A stretch of DNA of 64,000 nucleotides from Comamonadaceae bacterium (GCA_027486755.1 JAIXOM010000009.1:1-64000); one strand, 5' to 3'. Positions 30,350 through 41,000 are shown, counted from the stretch's first letter. A program made the numbers and translations. Notes: a model not told the origin generated them from the sequence alone.

Positions 30350-31243
30350 ATGATCAGAGGCTCCGTGATTTCTCGTCGAAGCATCGCCGTGCTGCTGCTG
30401 GTCGGGCTGCTGGGAGCCTGCTCGCCGCGTCACTTTCTCTTGAACCAGGCCGCCGATGCGTGGACGGCGCAGGGGCAAGCCGAAGAGGAAGACATCGGCC
30501 TGGCCCGCGAGGCGAGCGCTTTTTACCTCAAGGTGTCTGAGGCTTTGCTGCTGCAGACGCCGGGCCATTTGCCGCTGGCCGAATCGGTGGCTTCAGGGTT
30601 CACGCAGTACGCCTATGCCTTCGTGGCCTTTGAAGCCGAGCGTCTGCTGGCCTCTGCGCCCCAGGCTGCGCACCGGCTCAACCAGCGGGCACGCAGGCTT
30701 TACCTGCGCGCCCACCGGCACGCCATGGCTGCCCTGGCCCTGTCCAACCCCACCCTGGCACAGGCGCTCAAGCAGGCCAAAGCCGGGCCACTGCCTAAGC
30801 TGCGCAAGGAGGAAGTGGGGCTGGCCTATTGGGCGGCCGCGTCCTGGGGGGGCTACATCGCGCTGTCCAAAGACGACCCGGACGCTGTGGCAGATCTGCC
30901 GCTGGCCGTTGGGCTGGCCGAGCTGGCCTGGAAGACCTCGCCCCAGTTTGGTGACGGCGCCCTGGCCAGCTTGATGGGCAACTTCGAGGCCGCCCGCCCC
31001 GGCGGCTCTGCCTCGACCGCCGCAGCCTACTTCAACCAGGCCATTGCGATCAGCGCCGGTCTCAACGCCGGGCCGTATGTCGCGAAGGCCGAGACCATCG
31101 CCTTGCCAGCCGGTGACCGGCCCGCCTTCGAGGCCTTGCTCAAACAGGCCCTGGCTGCCAGTGAAAAGCGCGCCGACCTTTCGAACCAGATCATGCGCGA
31201 ACGCGCCCAGTGGCTGCTCGATGCTGCCGATGACCTCTTTTAA
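30350..31243 (+). CDS. TatT-like TRAP transporter-associated lipoprotein
   Basis: A 297-residue lipoprotein with the lipobox LLGACS (Cys near residue 24). The rest is an alpha-helical, Ala-rich array of TPR-like repeats, matching the TRAP-associated T component first described in Treponema (TatT), which pairs with the binding protein. Conserved features are VSEALLLQTPGHLPLAESVA near residues 62-81 and FTQYAYAFVAFEAERLL. It is 12 bases before the binding-protein gene, in the expected order T-P-QM. Confidence 0.85.
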   Translation: MIRGSVISRRSIAVLLLVGLLGACSPRHFLLNQAADAWTAQGQAEEEDIGLAREASAFYLKVSEALLLQTPGHLPLAESVASGFTQYAYAFVAFEAERLLASAPQAAHRLNQRARRLYLRAHRHAMAALALSNPTLAQALKQAKAGPLPKLRKEEVGLAYWAAASWGGYIALSKDDPDAVADLPLAVGLAELAWKTSPQFGDGALASLMGNFEAARPGGSASTAAAYFNQAIAISAGLNAGPYVAKAETIALPAGDRPAFEALLKQALAASEKRADLSNQIMRERAQWLLDAADDLF

Positions 31244-31255
31244 ACGGAATACACC

Positions 31256-32287
31256 ATGACTGTGAAGCATGCCGCGCGTAGGCAATGGCTGGCCCGCGCT
31301 TTGACCATCGGGGCCGCACTGGGCGCCGGCCTGACACACGCCAACGAAAGAACCTTGCGCATCGGCTCGCTGGTGCCTAAGAACTCCCTGTATCACCGCC
31401 AATTGCTGGAAATTGCCGACAGCTGGCGCAACGCTCAAGGCGCTGGCGCCCGATACATGGTCTACCCCGACGGCAGCCAGGGTGGCGAGGCCGAGATGGT
31501 CCGCCGCATGCGAATCGGCCAATTGCAGGGTGCCTTGTTGTCGGTGGTGGGCTTGCGCGAGATCGAGCCATCCATCGCTGCGCTGCAGTCCATGCCGCTG
31601 CTGTTTCGCAACTGGGAAGAAGTCGATCATGTGCGGGAAAAAATGCGCCCGGCCATGGAACAGAAATTCCTGGACAACGGCTTTGTGGTGCTTGCCTGGG
31701 GCGACGCCGGCTGGGTTCGGTTCTTCTCGAAAGAACCTGCTGTGCGCCCCGATGACTACAAGCGCATGAAATTCTTTGCCTGGGGCTCCGAGCCCGACCA
31801 GCAGGCGATCATGAAGAGCCTGGGCTACACGCCGGTGCCGCTGGAGACGACCGACATCCTGCCGGCCATTCAGACAGGCATGATCAATGTGGTGCCATCG
31901 ACGCCCTACTTCGCGCTGGCCACGCAGGTCTACAACTCGGCACCGCACATGCTGAACATCAACTGGGCGCCCATCGTGGGGGCTTTGGTGGTGACCCGCA
32001 AGGCCTGGGACGCCATGCCGGCCCAGACCCGACAGGCCGTGCGCAGCGCCAGCGAGAAGGCCGGCACACAGATCCGCAGCCAGGCCCGACAGGAGGTTCA
32101 GGAGGCCGTCGCCGCCATGCAAAAGCGCGGGCTGATCGTCAGCACGCCCAACGCCGAGCAGATGAAAGAGTGGAATGAGCTGGCGGAAAAGCTTTATCCA
32201 CGCATTCGCGGCACGATGGTGCCCGCCCAGACTTTTGACGAGGTCATGACTCATATCAAGGCCTACCGCGCCGCCCTGCCCAAGTGA
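31256..32287 (+). CDS. TRAP transporter periplasmic binding protein (DctP family)
   Basis: A 343-residue secreted protein with a signal peptide starting RRQWLARALTIGAALGAGL, cleaved near residue 29. The DctP-family core follows: RTLRIGSLVPKNSLYHRQL, YPDGSQGGEAEMVRRMRIGQ near 75-94 and the NVVPSTPYFALATQVYN segment near 216-232 for ligand binding. The ligand is likely an organic acid, but the binding Arg could not be assigned with confidence. Its stop TGA shares one base with the next ATG. Confidence 0.9.
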   Translation: MTVKHAARRQWLARALTIGAALGAGLTHANERTLRIGSLVPKNSLYHRQLLEIADSWRNAQGAGARYMVYPDGSQGGEAEMVRRMRIGQLQGALLSVVGLREIEPSIAALQSMPLLFRNWEEVDHVREKMRPAMEQKFLDNGFVVLAWGDAGWVRFFSKEPAVRPDDYKRMKFFAWGSEPDQQAIMKSLGYTPVPLETTDILPAIQTGMINVVPSTPYFALATQVYNSAPHMLNINWAPIVGALVVTRKAWDAMPAQTRQAVRSASEKAGTQIRSQARQEVQEAVAAMQKRGLIVSTPNAEQMKEWNELAEKLYPRIRGTMVPAQTFDEVMTHIKAYRAALPK

Positions 32288-34119
32288 TGCCCGCGCTATC
32301 TGGCCCCAGTGCCCGGCGCCTGCCGGCGTTCGACGAAGCCCTGTCCTCAGCCGCACTGCTGCTGATGGTGCTCATACCGGTCATCGAAATCCTGATGCGG
32401 CCCTGGCTGGGCAGCGGTATCGAAAACGCGCCGGTGGTGGTGCAGCATCTGGGTCTGGTGCTGGCCATGTGGGGCGCGCTGGCGGCCGAACGGCACGGGC
32501 ATCTGAGTACCCTGGCCGGCGCGCGGCAGGCGCAGGCTCCAGGGCTGGCTGGCTGGGCAGCGGTGTTCGCCCACGGCACGGCGGCGCTGGTCTGCGGCAT
32601 GCTCGCCATGAGCAGTTGGCTATTGGTGAGCAGCGAACGTCAGGCCGCGCAAACGCTGGCCTATGGCCTGCCCGTCTGGTGGATTCAAGCGAGCATGCCG
32701 GTGGGTTTTGCGCTCTTGGCGGTCAAACTCGGCGCGCGTTGCGTCGCGACCCCAATGCTTGGGTACTTGGCCGGATTGGCCCTGGCTTTGTGCGGCGGCT
32801 ATTTGCTGAGCTTATTCGATGGCACGCCGGTGCTTTTGTGGCCTGGGGCTTGTCTATTGCTGCTCGCCTTGCTGGCCGGCGCCCCAATTTTCGCGGTGCT
32901 TGGCGGGCTGGCCTTGGCCCTGTTCTGGCAAGAAGGCATGCCCCTGGCTTCGATTGCGCTTTCTCACTACCAGATCACCGTCAATCCGTCATTGCCTGCT
33001 TTGCCGCTGTTCACCCTGGCCGGCCTGATATTTGCAAAAACGGGTGCAGCGCAAAGGCTGAGCCATCTTTTCGTGGCCTTGTTCGGCCAGGGCACCACCG
33101 GCACGGTGCTGGCGACCGCGCTGCTGTGTTCCTGCTTTACCGCACTGACCGGCGGCAGCGGAGTGACCATCTTGGCACTGGGTGGTCTGCTGCTGCCACT
33201 GCTGCTGCGGTCGGGCTATCCAGAACGCCGAGGCATTAGCTTGGTCACCAGTGCCAGTGCATTGGGCGTCTTGCTGGCACCGTCGGTCCCGCTGATCATG
33301 TACGCCGTCATCGCGCGGGTGCCCATCCACACCATGTTTTTGGCAGGACTGCTGCCAGCGCTGGTGATGATTGCATTTTTAGTCGTGTTTGGCGGCTACT
33401 TGCGATCGCCACGCCCGTCCGGCCTGGCCGGCAACTTGCCCAGCCCAGCCATCAAGACCCCGGTGTGGCAGGCCGCATGGTCTGCAAAATGGGAGCTGCT
33501 CGCGCCAGTGGTGGCCATCGGCTCGCTGGTCAGCGGCCTGGCCACGCCCACCGAGAGTGCTGCGGTCACGGCCCTGTACGCCATCGCGACCCAGGCCTGG
33601 GCGCACCGCGAGTTAGGCCCTCGCCTGCTGGGCCGCTGCCTGAGCGAGTCGGCACAGATCATCGGCGGAATTTTGCTGATCCTGGGGATGGCGCTGGCCC
33701 TGACCAACTACCTCATAGACGCCGGCATTCCCGATGCAGCCATCGAGGCGGTACAAGGGGTTATCTCCGACAAATATGTCTTTCTGGTGGCCTTGACGCT
33801 GTTTTTATTGCTTGCCGGGGCCTTGATGGAGATTTTTGCGGCCATTGTGGTGCTGGTGCCCCTGCTGCTTCCCGTGGCCATGAGTTACGGCGTCGACCCG
33901 GTGCACTTTGGCATCATTTTTCTAGCGGCCATGGAGATGGGCTTCCTGTGCCCACCGGCTGGCATGAACATCTACTTTTCCTCGGCCATGTTCGGCAAGC
34001 CGGTGCGCGAAGTCGCGGTGGCGGTTTTGCCCGCCTTGCTGGCCATATTCTTGGGCACCCTGGCGATCGCCATGCTGCCTTGGCTGGCCACTGGGCTGCC
34101 CAGCTTGTTCAAGACCTGA
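32287..34119 (+). CDS. TRAP transporter fused permease (DctQM)
   Basis: A 610-residue inner-membrane protein in which the small (DctQ) and large (DctM) subunits are fused. The first 165 or so residues have four hydrophobic segments (DEALSSAALLLMVLIPVIEI and following). The rest has about twelve, with conserved GGSGVTILALGGLLLPLLL, PTESAAVTALYAI and FAAIVVLVPLLLPVAMSYGV of DctM. It drives sodium- or proton-coupled uptake with the binding protein. A GTG one codon before the ATG could also start it; the ATG overlaps the previous stop by one base (TGATG). Confidence 0.92.
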   Translation: MPALSGPSARRLPAFDEALSSAALLLMVLIPVIEILMRPWLGSGIENAPVVVQHLGLVLAMWGALAAERHGHLSTLAGARQAQAPGLAGWAAVFAHGTAALVCGMLAMSSWLLVSSERQAAQTLAYGLPVWWIQASMPVGFALLAVKLGARCVATPMLGYLAGLALALCGGYLLSLFDGTPVLLWPGACLLLLALLAGAPIFAVLGGLALALFWQEGMPLASIALSHYQITVNPSLPALPLFTLAGLIFAKTGAAQRLSHLFVALFGQGTTGTVLATALLCSCFTALTGGSGVTILALGGLLLPLLLRSGYPERRGISLVTSASALGVLLAPSVPLIMYAVIARVPIHTMFLAGLLPALVMIAFLVVFGGYLRSPRPSGLAGNLPSPAIKTPVWQAAWSAKWELLAPVVAIGSLVSGLATPTESAAVTALYAIATQAWAHRELGPRLLGRCLSESAQIIGGILLILGMALALTNYLIDAGIPDAAIEAVQGVISDKYVFLVALTLFLLLAGALMEIFAAIVVLVPLLLPVAMSYGVDPVHFGIIFLAAMEMGFLCPPAGMNIYFSSAMFGKPVREVAVAVLPALLAIFLGTLAIAMLPWLATGLPSLFKT

Positions 34120-34123
34120 TTGA

Positions 34124-34149
34124 AGCCGGGGCGCTGCTGGGCCCCGGCT
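34124..34149. terminator. hairpin between TRAP permease and FAH-family gene
   Basis: AGCCGGGGC (34124-34132) and GCCCCGGCT (34141-34149) form a perfect nine-base stem around an eight-base loop, between convergent genes, overlapping the stop codon of the minus-strand one. No T tract follows, so it may need Rho or only protect transcript ends. Confidence 0.4.
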
Positions 34150-35176
34150 AAGGCGCAGCGTCTGAGGCCGCAGCCAGCGGCGCAATGCGCTGATCGATCG
34201 CGCCAAAAATGCTCTGGCCGTCCTTGCCCTTCATCTCGATGCGGATGGTGTCACCGAACTTCATGAAGCCGGTGCTGGGCTGGCCGTCGAGAATGGTTTC
34301 CATGGCGCGCTTTTCCGCAATGCAGCTGTAGCCGCGCGGCCAACTCTTGCGGCCGTCTTCTTCCACCGCGCGGTTGCTGACGGTGCCGCTGCCCACCACC
34401 GAGCCGGCGCGCACATTGCGCGTCTTGCACAAGTGGGCGATCAGCTGGCCGAAGTGAAAGCTCATCTCGGGGCCGGCCTCACACAGACCGACCTTGCGCC
34501 CATTCCAGCTCGACTGCAGCGTCAGGTGGACCCGGCCGCCCTGCCAGGCATCACCGAGCTCGTCGGGCGTCACCGCCACCGGGCTGAAGGCGGTGGCCGG
34601 CTTGCTCTGCACAAAGCCAAAGCCCTTGGCCAACTCGCCGGGAATCAGATTGCGCAGCGACACATCATTGGCCAGCATCAGCAGGCGGATACCGTCGAGC
34701 CCCTGCTCAGCGTTGCTGCCCATGCCCACATCGCCAGTGATCACCGCGACTTCGGCCTCAAAATCAATGCCGAAGGCCTCGTCGGCGCAGATCACAGGCT
34801 CACAAGGGCCGATGAAGTCATCGCTGCCGCCCTGGTACATCAGGGGGTCGCTGTAAAAACTCTCCGGCACCTGGCTGCCCCGCGCCGCCCGCACCAACTC
34901 CACATGGTTGAGGTAGGCCGAGCCGTCGGCCCACTGATAAGCCCGCGGCAAAGGCGCCATGCAGCGCTGCGGCTCAAAAGGGAAGGCATGTCGGGCCTTG
35001 CCCAGGTTCAGCGTCTGGTAAAGGTCCTGCAATTGGGGTGACAAAAAGTTCCAATCGTCCAGAACCTGTTGCAGAGTCTGCGCGATGTCAGTCGCATAAT
35101 GGGCTGTCGTGAGATCGCGCGAGACGACGATCAGTTGGCCGTCCCGGGATCCATCTTTATAGCTTGCAAGTTTCAT
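34148..35176 (-). CDS. fumarylacetoacetate hydrolase family protein
   Basis: A 342-residue protein from the ATG at 35176, MKLASYKDGSRDGQLIVVSR. The FAH-fold catalytic region is visible: DEAFGIDFEAEVAVITGD near residues 134-151 with the metal-binding E/E/D set, LMLANDVSLRNL near 171-182 and SGTVSN near 276. The family includes fumarylacetoacetase, decarboxylases and acylpyruvate hydrolases. The length is shorter than fumarylacetoacetase itself, so a ring-cleavage-type substrate is also possible. It is divergent from the DUF3108 gene with only 39 bases between starts. An upstream in-frame start was rejected. Confidence 0.86.
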   Translation of the reverse strand: MKLASYKDGSRDGQLIVVSRDLTTAHYATDIAQTLQQVLDDWNFLSPQLQDLYQTLNLGKARHAFPFEPQRCMAPLPRAYQWADGSAYLNHVELVRAARGSQVPESFYSDPLMYQGGSDDFIGPCEPVICADEAFGIDFEAEVAVITGDVGMGSNAEQGLDGIRLLMLANDVSLRNLIPGELAKGFGFVQSKPATAFSPVAVTPDELGDAWQGGRVHLTLQSSWNGRKVGLCEAGPEMSFHFGQLIAHLCKTRNVRAGSVVGSGTVSNRAVEEDGRKSWPRGYSCIAEKRAMETILDGQPSTGFMKFGDTIRIEMKGKDGQSIFGAIDQRIAPLAAASDAAP

Positions 35177-35215
35177 AGTGGACAGGCTGCCCGGCAGATC
35201 CTGGCAGGCAGCGGC

Positions 35216-36448
35216 ATGTTTGTGGACCCAAAGCTCAAGCTTAACCTCTCTACGCACCATACCGGGACGCCCCCCTGGCCGACGGCACTGGCGCTGACCT
35301 TGGTGGTGGTGGCGCTCCACGGCTGGCTGCTGGCGCAGGGGCCCGATTCCGTGCGGCTGGGCGCGCGCGAGGCCCTGACGCCTAAGGTCTCGCTAAATAC
35401 GCGCAGCATTGTGGCGGAAGGCGCCCAAGCCGAGCCCGCCGCCGCGGCCGCCAAGCCGGCGCCCCCCGAGCGCAAAGCCGCGAGCCCAAACACACTGGCG
35501 ATGCAAGAGCCCACCGAAAGGGGCAGCGACTCGGCCGAGGCCAAGCCGGAGCAGGCCGAGCAGATGGCCGCTGCCAGCCCGGCCGAAGCGCTGGCCGATC
35601 AGGCGCCCCAGCCTTCGGCACCGGCCTCCAGCCCATCGCAGGCGCAGACCCCGCCAGCGACTGCGCCTGCAAGCGCGGAGGTGGTCGAACCCCCACCTGC
35701 TACAGCAACCGCCACAGCACCCACTGCAACACCCGCCGCAGCACCATCGCTGGCACCCGAGCCAACAAGCCCGCCGGTCACCCCACCAGCGGCCGAGCGG
35801 CAGCTGGCACTGGCGGTGCCCGGCTCGGCCCGCCTGAACTACCAGCTCACCGGCCGGGCACGCGGCTTTGAGTATGCGGCCAACGGCCAGCTCGACTGGC
35901 AGCACGACGGCCAGCGCTACCAGGCGCGGCTGTCCATCAGCGGCTTTTTGCTGCCCAGCCGCAGCCAGAGCAGCGTGGGCGAGATCGGGCCCGAGGGCCT
36001 GTCGCCCCGGCGCTATTCGGATCGGGCGCGGGGCGAGCTGGCGGTGCACTTCCAGCCCGAGCTCGGCCGCATCAGCTTTAGCGCCAACAGCCCGCCGGTC
36101 GCCTGGCAAGCCGGGGCCCAGGACCGCCTGAGCGTGACGCTGCAGCTGGCGGCCCTGCTGGCCGGCGACCCCGGGCGCTTTAGCCCCGGCGCCACGGTGA
36201 GCATGCTCACGGCCAGCAGCCGCAACATCGAGCCCTGGGACTTCAGCGTCATCGGCAGCGAAAGCCTGAGCCTGCCCATGGGCACGCAACCCGCGCTGCA
36301 CCTCAGACGCGCAGCCCGGCACCCGTATGACCAGACCATAGACCTGTGGTTTGCGCCGGCCCTGGGCTATCTGCCCGTGCGCATCCTGCTGAGCCAGGGC
36401 AATGGCGATGTGGTCGACCAGCGACTGGCCAGCATCGAGCGCCCTTGA
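35216..36448 (+). CDS. membrane-anchored DUF3108 domain protein
   Basis: About 410 residues from the ATG at 35216. One transmembrane anchor (PTALALTLVVVALHGWLLAQ near residues 21-40) is followed by a long Pro/Ala/Glu-rich spacer (residues about 65-200) and a C-terminal domain (ARLNYQLTGRARGFEYAANG onward) of the DUF3108 type. The layout resembles a periplasm-spanning linker carrying a beta-rich domain. Function unknown. A longer frame from 35069 would overlap the divergent FAH gene and is not preferred. Confidence 0.78.
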   Translation: MFVDPKLKLNLSTHHTGTPPWPTALALTLVVVALHGWLLAQGPDSVRLGAREALTPKVSLNTRSIVAEGAQAEPAAAAAKPAPPERKAASPNTLAMQEPTERGSDSAEAKPEQAEQMAAASPAEALADQAPQPSAPASSPSQAQTPPATAPASAEVVEPPPATATATAPTATPAAAPSLAPEPTSPPVTPPAAERQLALAVPGSARLNYQLTGRARGFEYAANGQLDWQHDGQRYQARLSISGFLLPSRSQSSVGEIGPEGLSPRRYSDRARGELAVHFQPELGRISFSANSPPVAWQAGAQDRLSVTLQLAALLAGDPGRFSPGATVSMLTASSRNIEPWDFSVIGSESLSLPMGTQPALHLRRAARHPYDQTIDLWFAPALGYLPVRILLSQGNGDVVDQRLASIERP

Positions 36449-36502
36449 AACACGCCCCACCGACCCTCAACTGAGTTCACTCCAAGATAAGGCCACAACG
36501 CC

Positions 36503-36784
36503 ATGACTCTGCAAATGCTCTATGACTCCGAGGACTTCGTGGTGATGCACATGGTGGCCGACGCCGAGTCGCCCGCCGATGCGCAGCAGCCCGCCCTGGT
36601 TCGCCACGGCTTTGAGATTGTTGACAAGCGCCACGGCCGTGAGGTCTTCCTGGAAGGCTCCTGGGCCGAGCTTTTTCAGGAGCGCTTGCAGCACTGGCGC
36701 GATCACGCGCCCACCCAGGACGAGGTCGAGGCCACCCTGGAAGGCTATGCTCAGCTGGCGCAAACCCCTATCGGTTTGCACTGA
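36503..36784 (+). CDS. DUF3567 family small protein
   Basis: A 93-residue acidic cytosolic protein starting MTLQMLYDSEDFVVMHMV and containing RHGFEIVDKRHGREVFLEG near residues 34-52, the conserved part of DUF3567. This family is widespread in Burkholderiales and has no known role. It follows the DUF3108 gene by 54 bases in the same direction and probably shares a transcript. Confidence 0.85.
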   Translation: MTLQMLYDSEDFVVMHMVADAESPADAQQPALVRHGFEIVDKRHGREVFLEGSWAELFQERLQHWRDHAPTQDEVEATLEGYAQLAQTPIGLH

Positions 36785-36844
36785 TGCAGCCAACCGAGAG
36801 CCGCCGCACAGCCCAGCCGCGCGCTGCACCGAGACGGGCTGCAG

Positions 36845-36873
36845 TTAGATGCGCTGAAATTAGATGCGCTGAA
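36845..36873. repeat. tandem 15-base repeat before chaN-like gene
   Basis: TTAGATGCGCTGAA occurs at 36845-36858 and again at 36860-36873, a tandem repeat with a 15-base period, 15 bases before the next start codon. It may be a replication slip or an operator; there is no further copy. Confidence 0.6.
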
Positions 36874-36887
36874 CTTGGCATGGCGGC

Positions 36888-37769
36888 ATGATCCCCGCCC
36901 AAAACGCCACCCGCTCAAGGGCAGGCCGGCTGGCCACCAGCCTGCTCATGCTCGGCCTGGTGCTGGCCAGCTCGGTGCTGGGAGCCGCCCACGCGCAGAC
37001 CCGCGCCGCACTCAAGGCCCAGCTCAGCGCGCTAGCGCCTTCGCAGGTGCTGCTGCTGGGCGAGCAGCATGATGTCGCTGAGCACCAGCAGATCGCCAGG
37101 GAGCTGGTTCAAGCCCTGGCCGCCCAGGGCCAGCTTGCCGCTCTGGTACTGGAAATGCTGCCAGCCGGCCGCAGCAGCAGCGGCTTGGCCCCGGGCAGCC
37201 CGGAGCAGACCGTGCGCCAGGCGCTGGGCTGGGACGAGCGGGGCTGGCCCTGGCAGGCCTATGGCCCGGTGGTCATGGCGGCGGTCGCAGCTGGCGTGCC
37301 GGTGCTCGGCGGCAATCTGCCCCTGGAGGCGCTGCGGGCCAGCATGGGGCGCAGCGAGCTCGACCAGCGACTGCCCGTGCCCGCCCTGGAGCAGCAAAAG
37401 CAGCTGATGCGCGAAGGCCATTGCGGGCTCTTACCTGAAAGCCAGATCGCCCCGATGGCACGCATACAGATCGCCCGCGACCTCAGCCTGGCAGACACGG
37501 TGCAAAGCGCAGCCGCATCAGCCCGCCCCGGCCAGCAGGTCTTGCTGCTCAGCGGCAGCGTCCATGCCGACAAGCAGTTGGGGGTCCCTAGGCACCTGAG
37601 TGCATCGCTCAAGGTGGTGAGTGTGCGCCTGCTCAGCCAGGGCAGCGATCCGGCCGGTGGCAGCTTTGACGCCCACTGGCCCACCGGGCCGGCCCCCGCA
37701 ACCGACCACTGCGCGGCCCTGCGCGAGCAATTCAAAGGGCGCAGCGCCAACCCGCCAGCGCGCCCCTGA
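36888..37769 (+). CDS. ChaN-like haem-binding domain protein
   Basis: A 293-residue exported protein with a signal peptide ending about residue 31 (VLGAAHA-Q). The ChaN/EreA-like core is recognised from QVLLLGEQHDVAEHQQIARE near residues 50-69, LAALVLEMLP near 82-91 and the C-terminal VLLLSGSVHADKQLGVPRHL near 216-235. In Campylobacter ChaN binds haem and helps iron uptake. Here no TonB-dependent receptor is adjacent. The start could be a little further in, but the signal peptide fits this one. Confidence 0.8.
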   Translation: MIPAQNATRSRAGRLATSLLMLGLVLASSVLGAAHAQTRAALKAQLSALAPSQVLLLGEQHDVAEHQQIARELVQALAAQGQLAALVLEMLPAGRSSSGLAPGSPEQTVRQALGWDERGWPWQAYGPVVMAAVAAGVPVLGGNLPLEALRASMGRSELDQRLPVPALEQQKQLMREGHCGLLPESQIAPMARIQIARDLSLADTVQSAAASARPGQQVLLLSGSVHADKQLGVPRHLSASLKVVSVRLLSQGSDPAGGSFDAHWPTGPAPATDHCAALREQFKGRSANPPARP

Positions 37770-37793
37770 GGCGCCAAGTCGCTCAGCTGGCCC

Positions 37794-39131
<1,338 letters not shown>

Positions 39132-39244
39132 GGGTGTTCCTGCGGAGCCAGGCGGAAGAGGGCCCCTGGGGTATTTTCGCACCGGCCTTGCAGCATGGGC
39201 CCCCAGGCTGACCGCCGTGCGCGCATTTGAGACAATCAGCCGCC

Positions 39245-40102
39245 ATGAGCTCCACCTATATCCTCACCCTGTCCTGCCTGGATCGCCCCGGCATCGTCCA
39301 CGCCGTCTCCGGCTTTCTGTTCGAGCGCGGCGGCAACATCCTGGATGCGGCGCAATATGCCGACGACAAGGACGAGGACGCCACCGGCCTGTTTTTCATG
39401 CGGGTGGGCTTTGGCTGCGCGCTGCCGGCCGAGCAACTCAAGAGCGAGTTGGCTGAGTTGGCCAAGGGCTTTGGCATGAGCTTTCAGCTCAAGCCCACCG
39501 GCGAGCCGGTCAAAACAGTGATCATGGTCAGCAAAGAGGGGCACTGCCTCAACGACCTGCTGTTTCGCTGGAAAAGCGGCCTGCTCAAGCTCGATGTGCG
39601 CGCCATCATCTCCAACCACCGCGAGTTCTACCAACTGGCGGCCAGCTACAACGTGCCGTTTCACCACATCCCGGTGACGGCGGCCACCAAGGCCGATGCC
39701 GAGGCCCGGCAGTACGAGATCATTCAAAGCGAGGGCGCCGAATTGGTGGTGCTGGCGCGCTATATGCAAATCCTCAGCGACGACCTGTGCCGCAAGCTCT
39801 CGGGCCGGGCGATCAACATCCACCACAGCTTTTTGCCCAGCTTTAAAGGTGCGCGGCCTTACCACCAGGCCCATGCGCGCGGCGTCAAGCTGATCGGCGC
39901 GACCGCCCATTATGTGACCTCCGACCTCGACGAGGGCCCGATCATTGAGCAAGACGTGGCCCGGGTCGAACACAGCAAGACGGTCGAAGACCTGACCGCC
40001 CTGGGCCGCGATACCGAAAGCCTGGTGCTGGCGCGTGCGGTCAAGTGGCACAGCGAGCACCGCGTGCTGCTCAACGGCCACAAAACGGTGATCTTCAAGT
40101 AA
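39245..40102 (+). CDS. purU: formyltetrahydrofolate deformylase
   Basis: A 285-residue enzyme that hydrolyses 10-formyltetrahydrofolate to formate and tetrahydrofolate. The N-terminal ACT domain (TYILTLSCLDRPGIVHAVSG, residues 4-23) is followed by the formyltransferase fold with NIHHSFLPSFKGARPYHQAH near residues 197-216 and the catalytic Asp in TSDLDEGPIIEQD. ATG at 39245 is chosen over an upstream one six codons away. It is divergent from the aminotransferase and is followed ten bases later by the gcvA-like gene. Confidence 0.94.
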   Translation: MSSTYILTLSCLDRPGIVHAVSGFLFERGGNILDAAQYADDKDEDATGLFFMRVGFGCALPAEQLKSELAELAKGFGMSFQLKPTGEPVKTVIMVSKEGHCLNDLLFRWKSGLLKLDVRAIISNHREFYQLAASYNVPFHHIPVTAATKADAEARQYEIIQSEGAELVVLARYMQILSDDLCRKLSGRAINIHHSFLPSFKGARPYHQAHARGVKLIGATAHYVTSDLDEGPIIEQDVARVEHSKTVEDLTALGRDTESLVLARAVKWHSEHRVLLNGHKTVIFK

Positions 40103-40112
40103 GCCGCCGGCC

Positions 40113-41000
40113 ATGAGCCAGGCCGCTGCCAAGCGCATCCCGCCCATTCAGTGCCTGCTGACTTTCGAGGCGCTGGCGCGCCTGCGCAGCGTCACCCTGG
40201 CGGCCGACGAGCTCTTCGTCACGCCCAGTGCGGTCAGCCACCGGGTCAAGCAGCTCGAGCAGATCCTGGGCACCAAGCTGTTTGGCCGGGCCGACTTCTC
40301 GCTGACCACCGAGGGCATTGAATACCTGGCCCATGTGCGCGACGGTCTGGCCACGCTGCAAAAATTTCCGGGCATTGCCGGCCAAAGCTCAGCGCCGGGC
40401 AAGCGCCGGCTGCGGGTGGCGGTCACGCCCACCTTTGCCCGTGCCATCTTGATTCCGCGGCTCAAGCAATTTACCGACGCCTACCCCGAGATCGAGCTGG
40501 CTCTGCAGGTCTCGATTCCGCTGCTCGACGTGGTGGCTGAAGACGCCGACCTGATGATCCGCTTTGGCAGCGGCCGCTATGCCGATGTCGAACATGTCTG
40601 CCTGGTCAAAGACGAGGTCACGCCGCTGGCCTCGCCCGCCTTTGTGCGCGAGCACGGCCCCTTTGAGCTTGCGCAAGACCTCGAAGGCCAGGCCCTGCTG
40701 CGCTCGCCCCTGGAGCCCTGGCGCACCTGGTTTGCCGCCCAGCACCTGGACTGGCCCGAGCCAGCCGAGGGCTCACAATTTAACGACATCGGCCTGATGT
40801 GTGACGCCGCCGCGGCCAGCATGGGCATCGCCCTGGTCAGGCTCAAGCTCGGCGCACCCTGGCTGGACAACGGGTCGCTGGTGCGCCTGTTCGTCCAAGC
40901 GGTGCCCAGCCCGCATGCGCACTACCTGTGCTGGCGCACCGGCGCCATGGACCGCTGGGAGTGCCAGGCCTTCGCGCAGTGGCTCAAGCAGGCGGCTTGA
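40113..41000 (+). CDS. GcvA-like LysR transcriptional regulator
   Basis: A 295-residue LysR regulator with the winged-helix region PPIQCLLTFEALARLRSVTL at residues 9-28 and VTPSAVSHRVKQLEQILGTK at 36-55. The wording 'VTPSAVSHRVKQLE' places it in the GcvA group, which controls glycine cleavage genes and others. It is ten bases after purU and may be co-transcribed with it, hinting at one-carbon or glycine control. No gcv genes are here. Confidence 0.88.
   Translation: MSQAAAKRIPPIQCLLTFEALARLRSVTLAADELFVTPSAVSHRVKQLEQILGTKLFGRADFSLTTEGIEYLAHVRDGLATLQKFPGIAGQSSAPGKRRLRVAVTPTFARAILIPRLKQFTDAYPEIELALQVSIPLLDVVAEDADLMIRFGSGRYADVEHVCLVKDEVTPLASPAFVREHGPFELAQDLEGQALLRSPLEPWRTWFAAQHLDWPEPAEGSQFNDIGLMCDAAAASMGIALVRLKLGAPWLDNGSLVRLFVQAVPSPHAHYLCWRTGAMDRWECQAFAQWLKQAA

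Noticed and set aside
30593-32356. 587-codon minus-strand frame opposite the TatT-like and DctP genes
   Set aside because: It covers two clear TRAP genes, has no motif, and its composition is that of a shadow frame.
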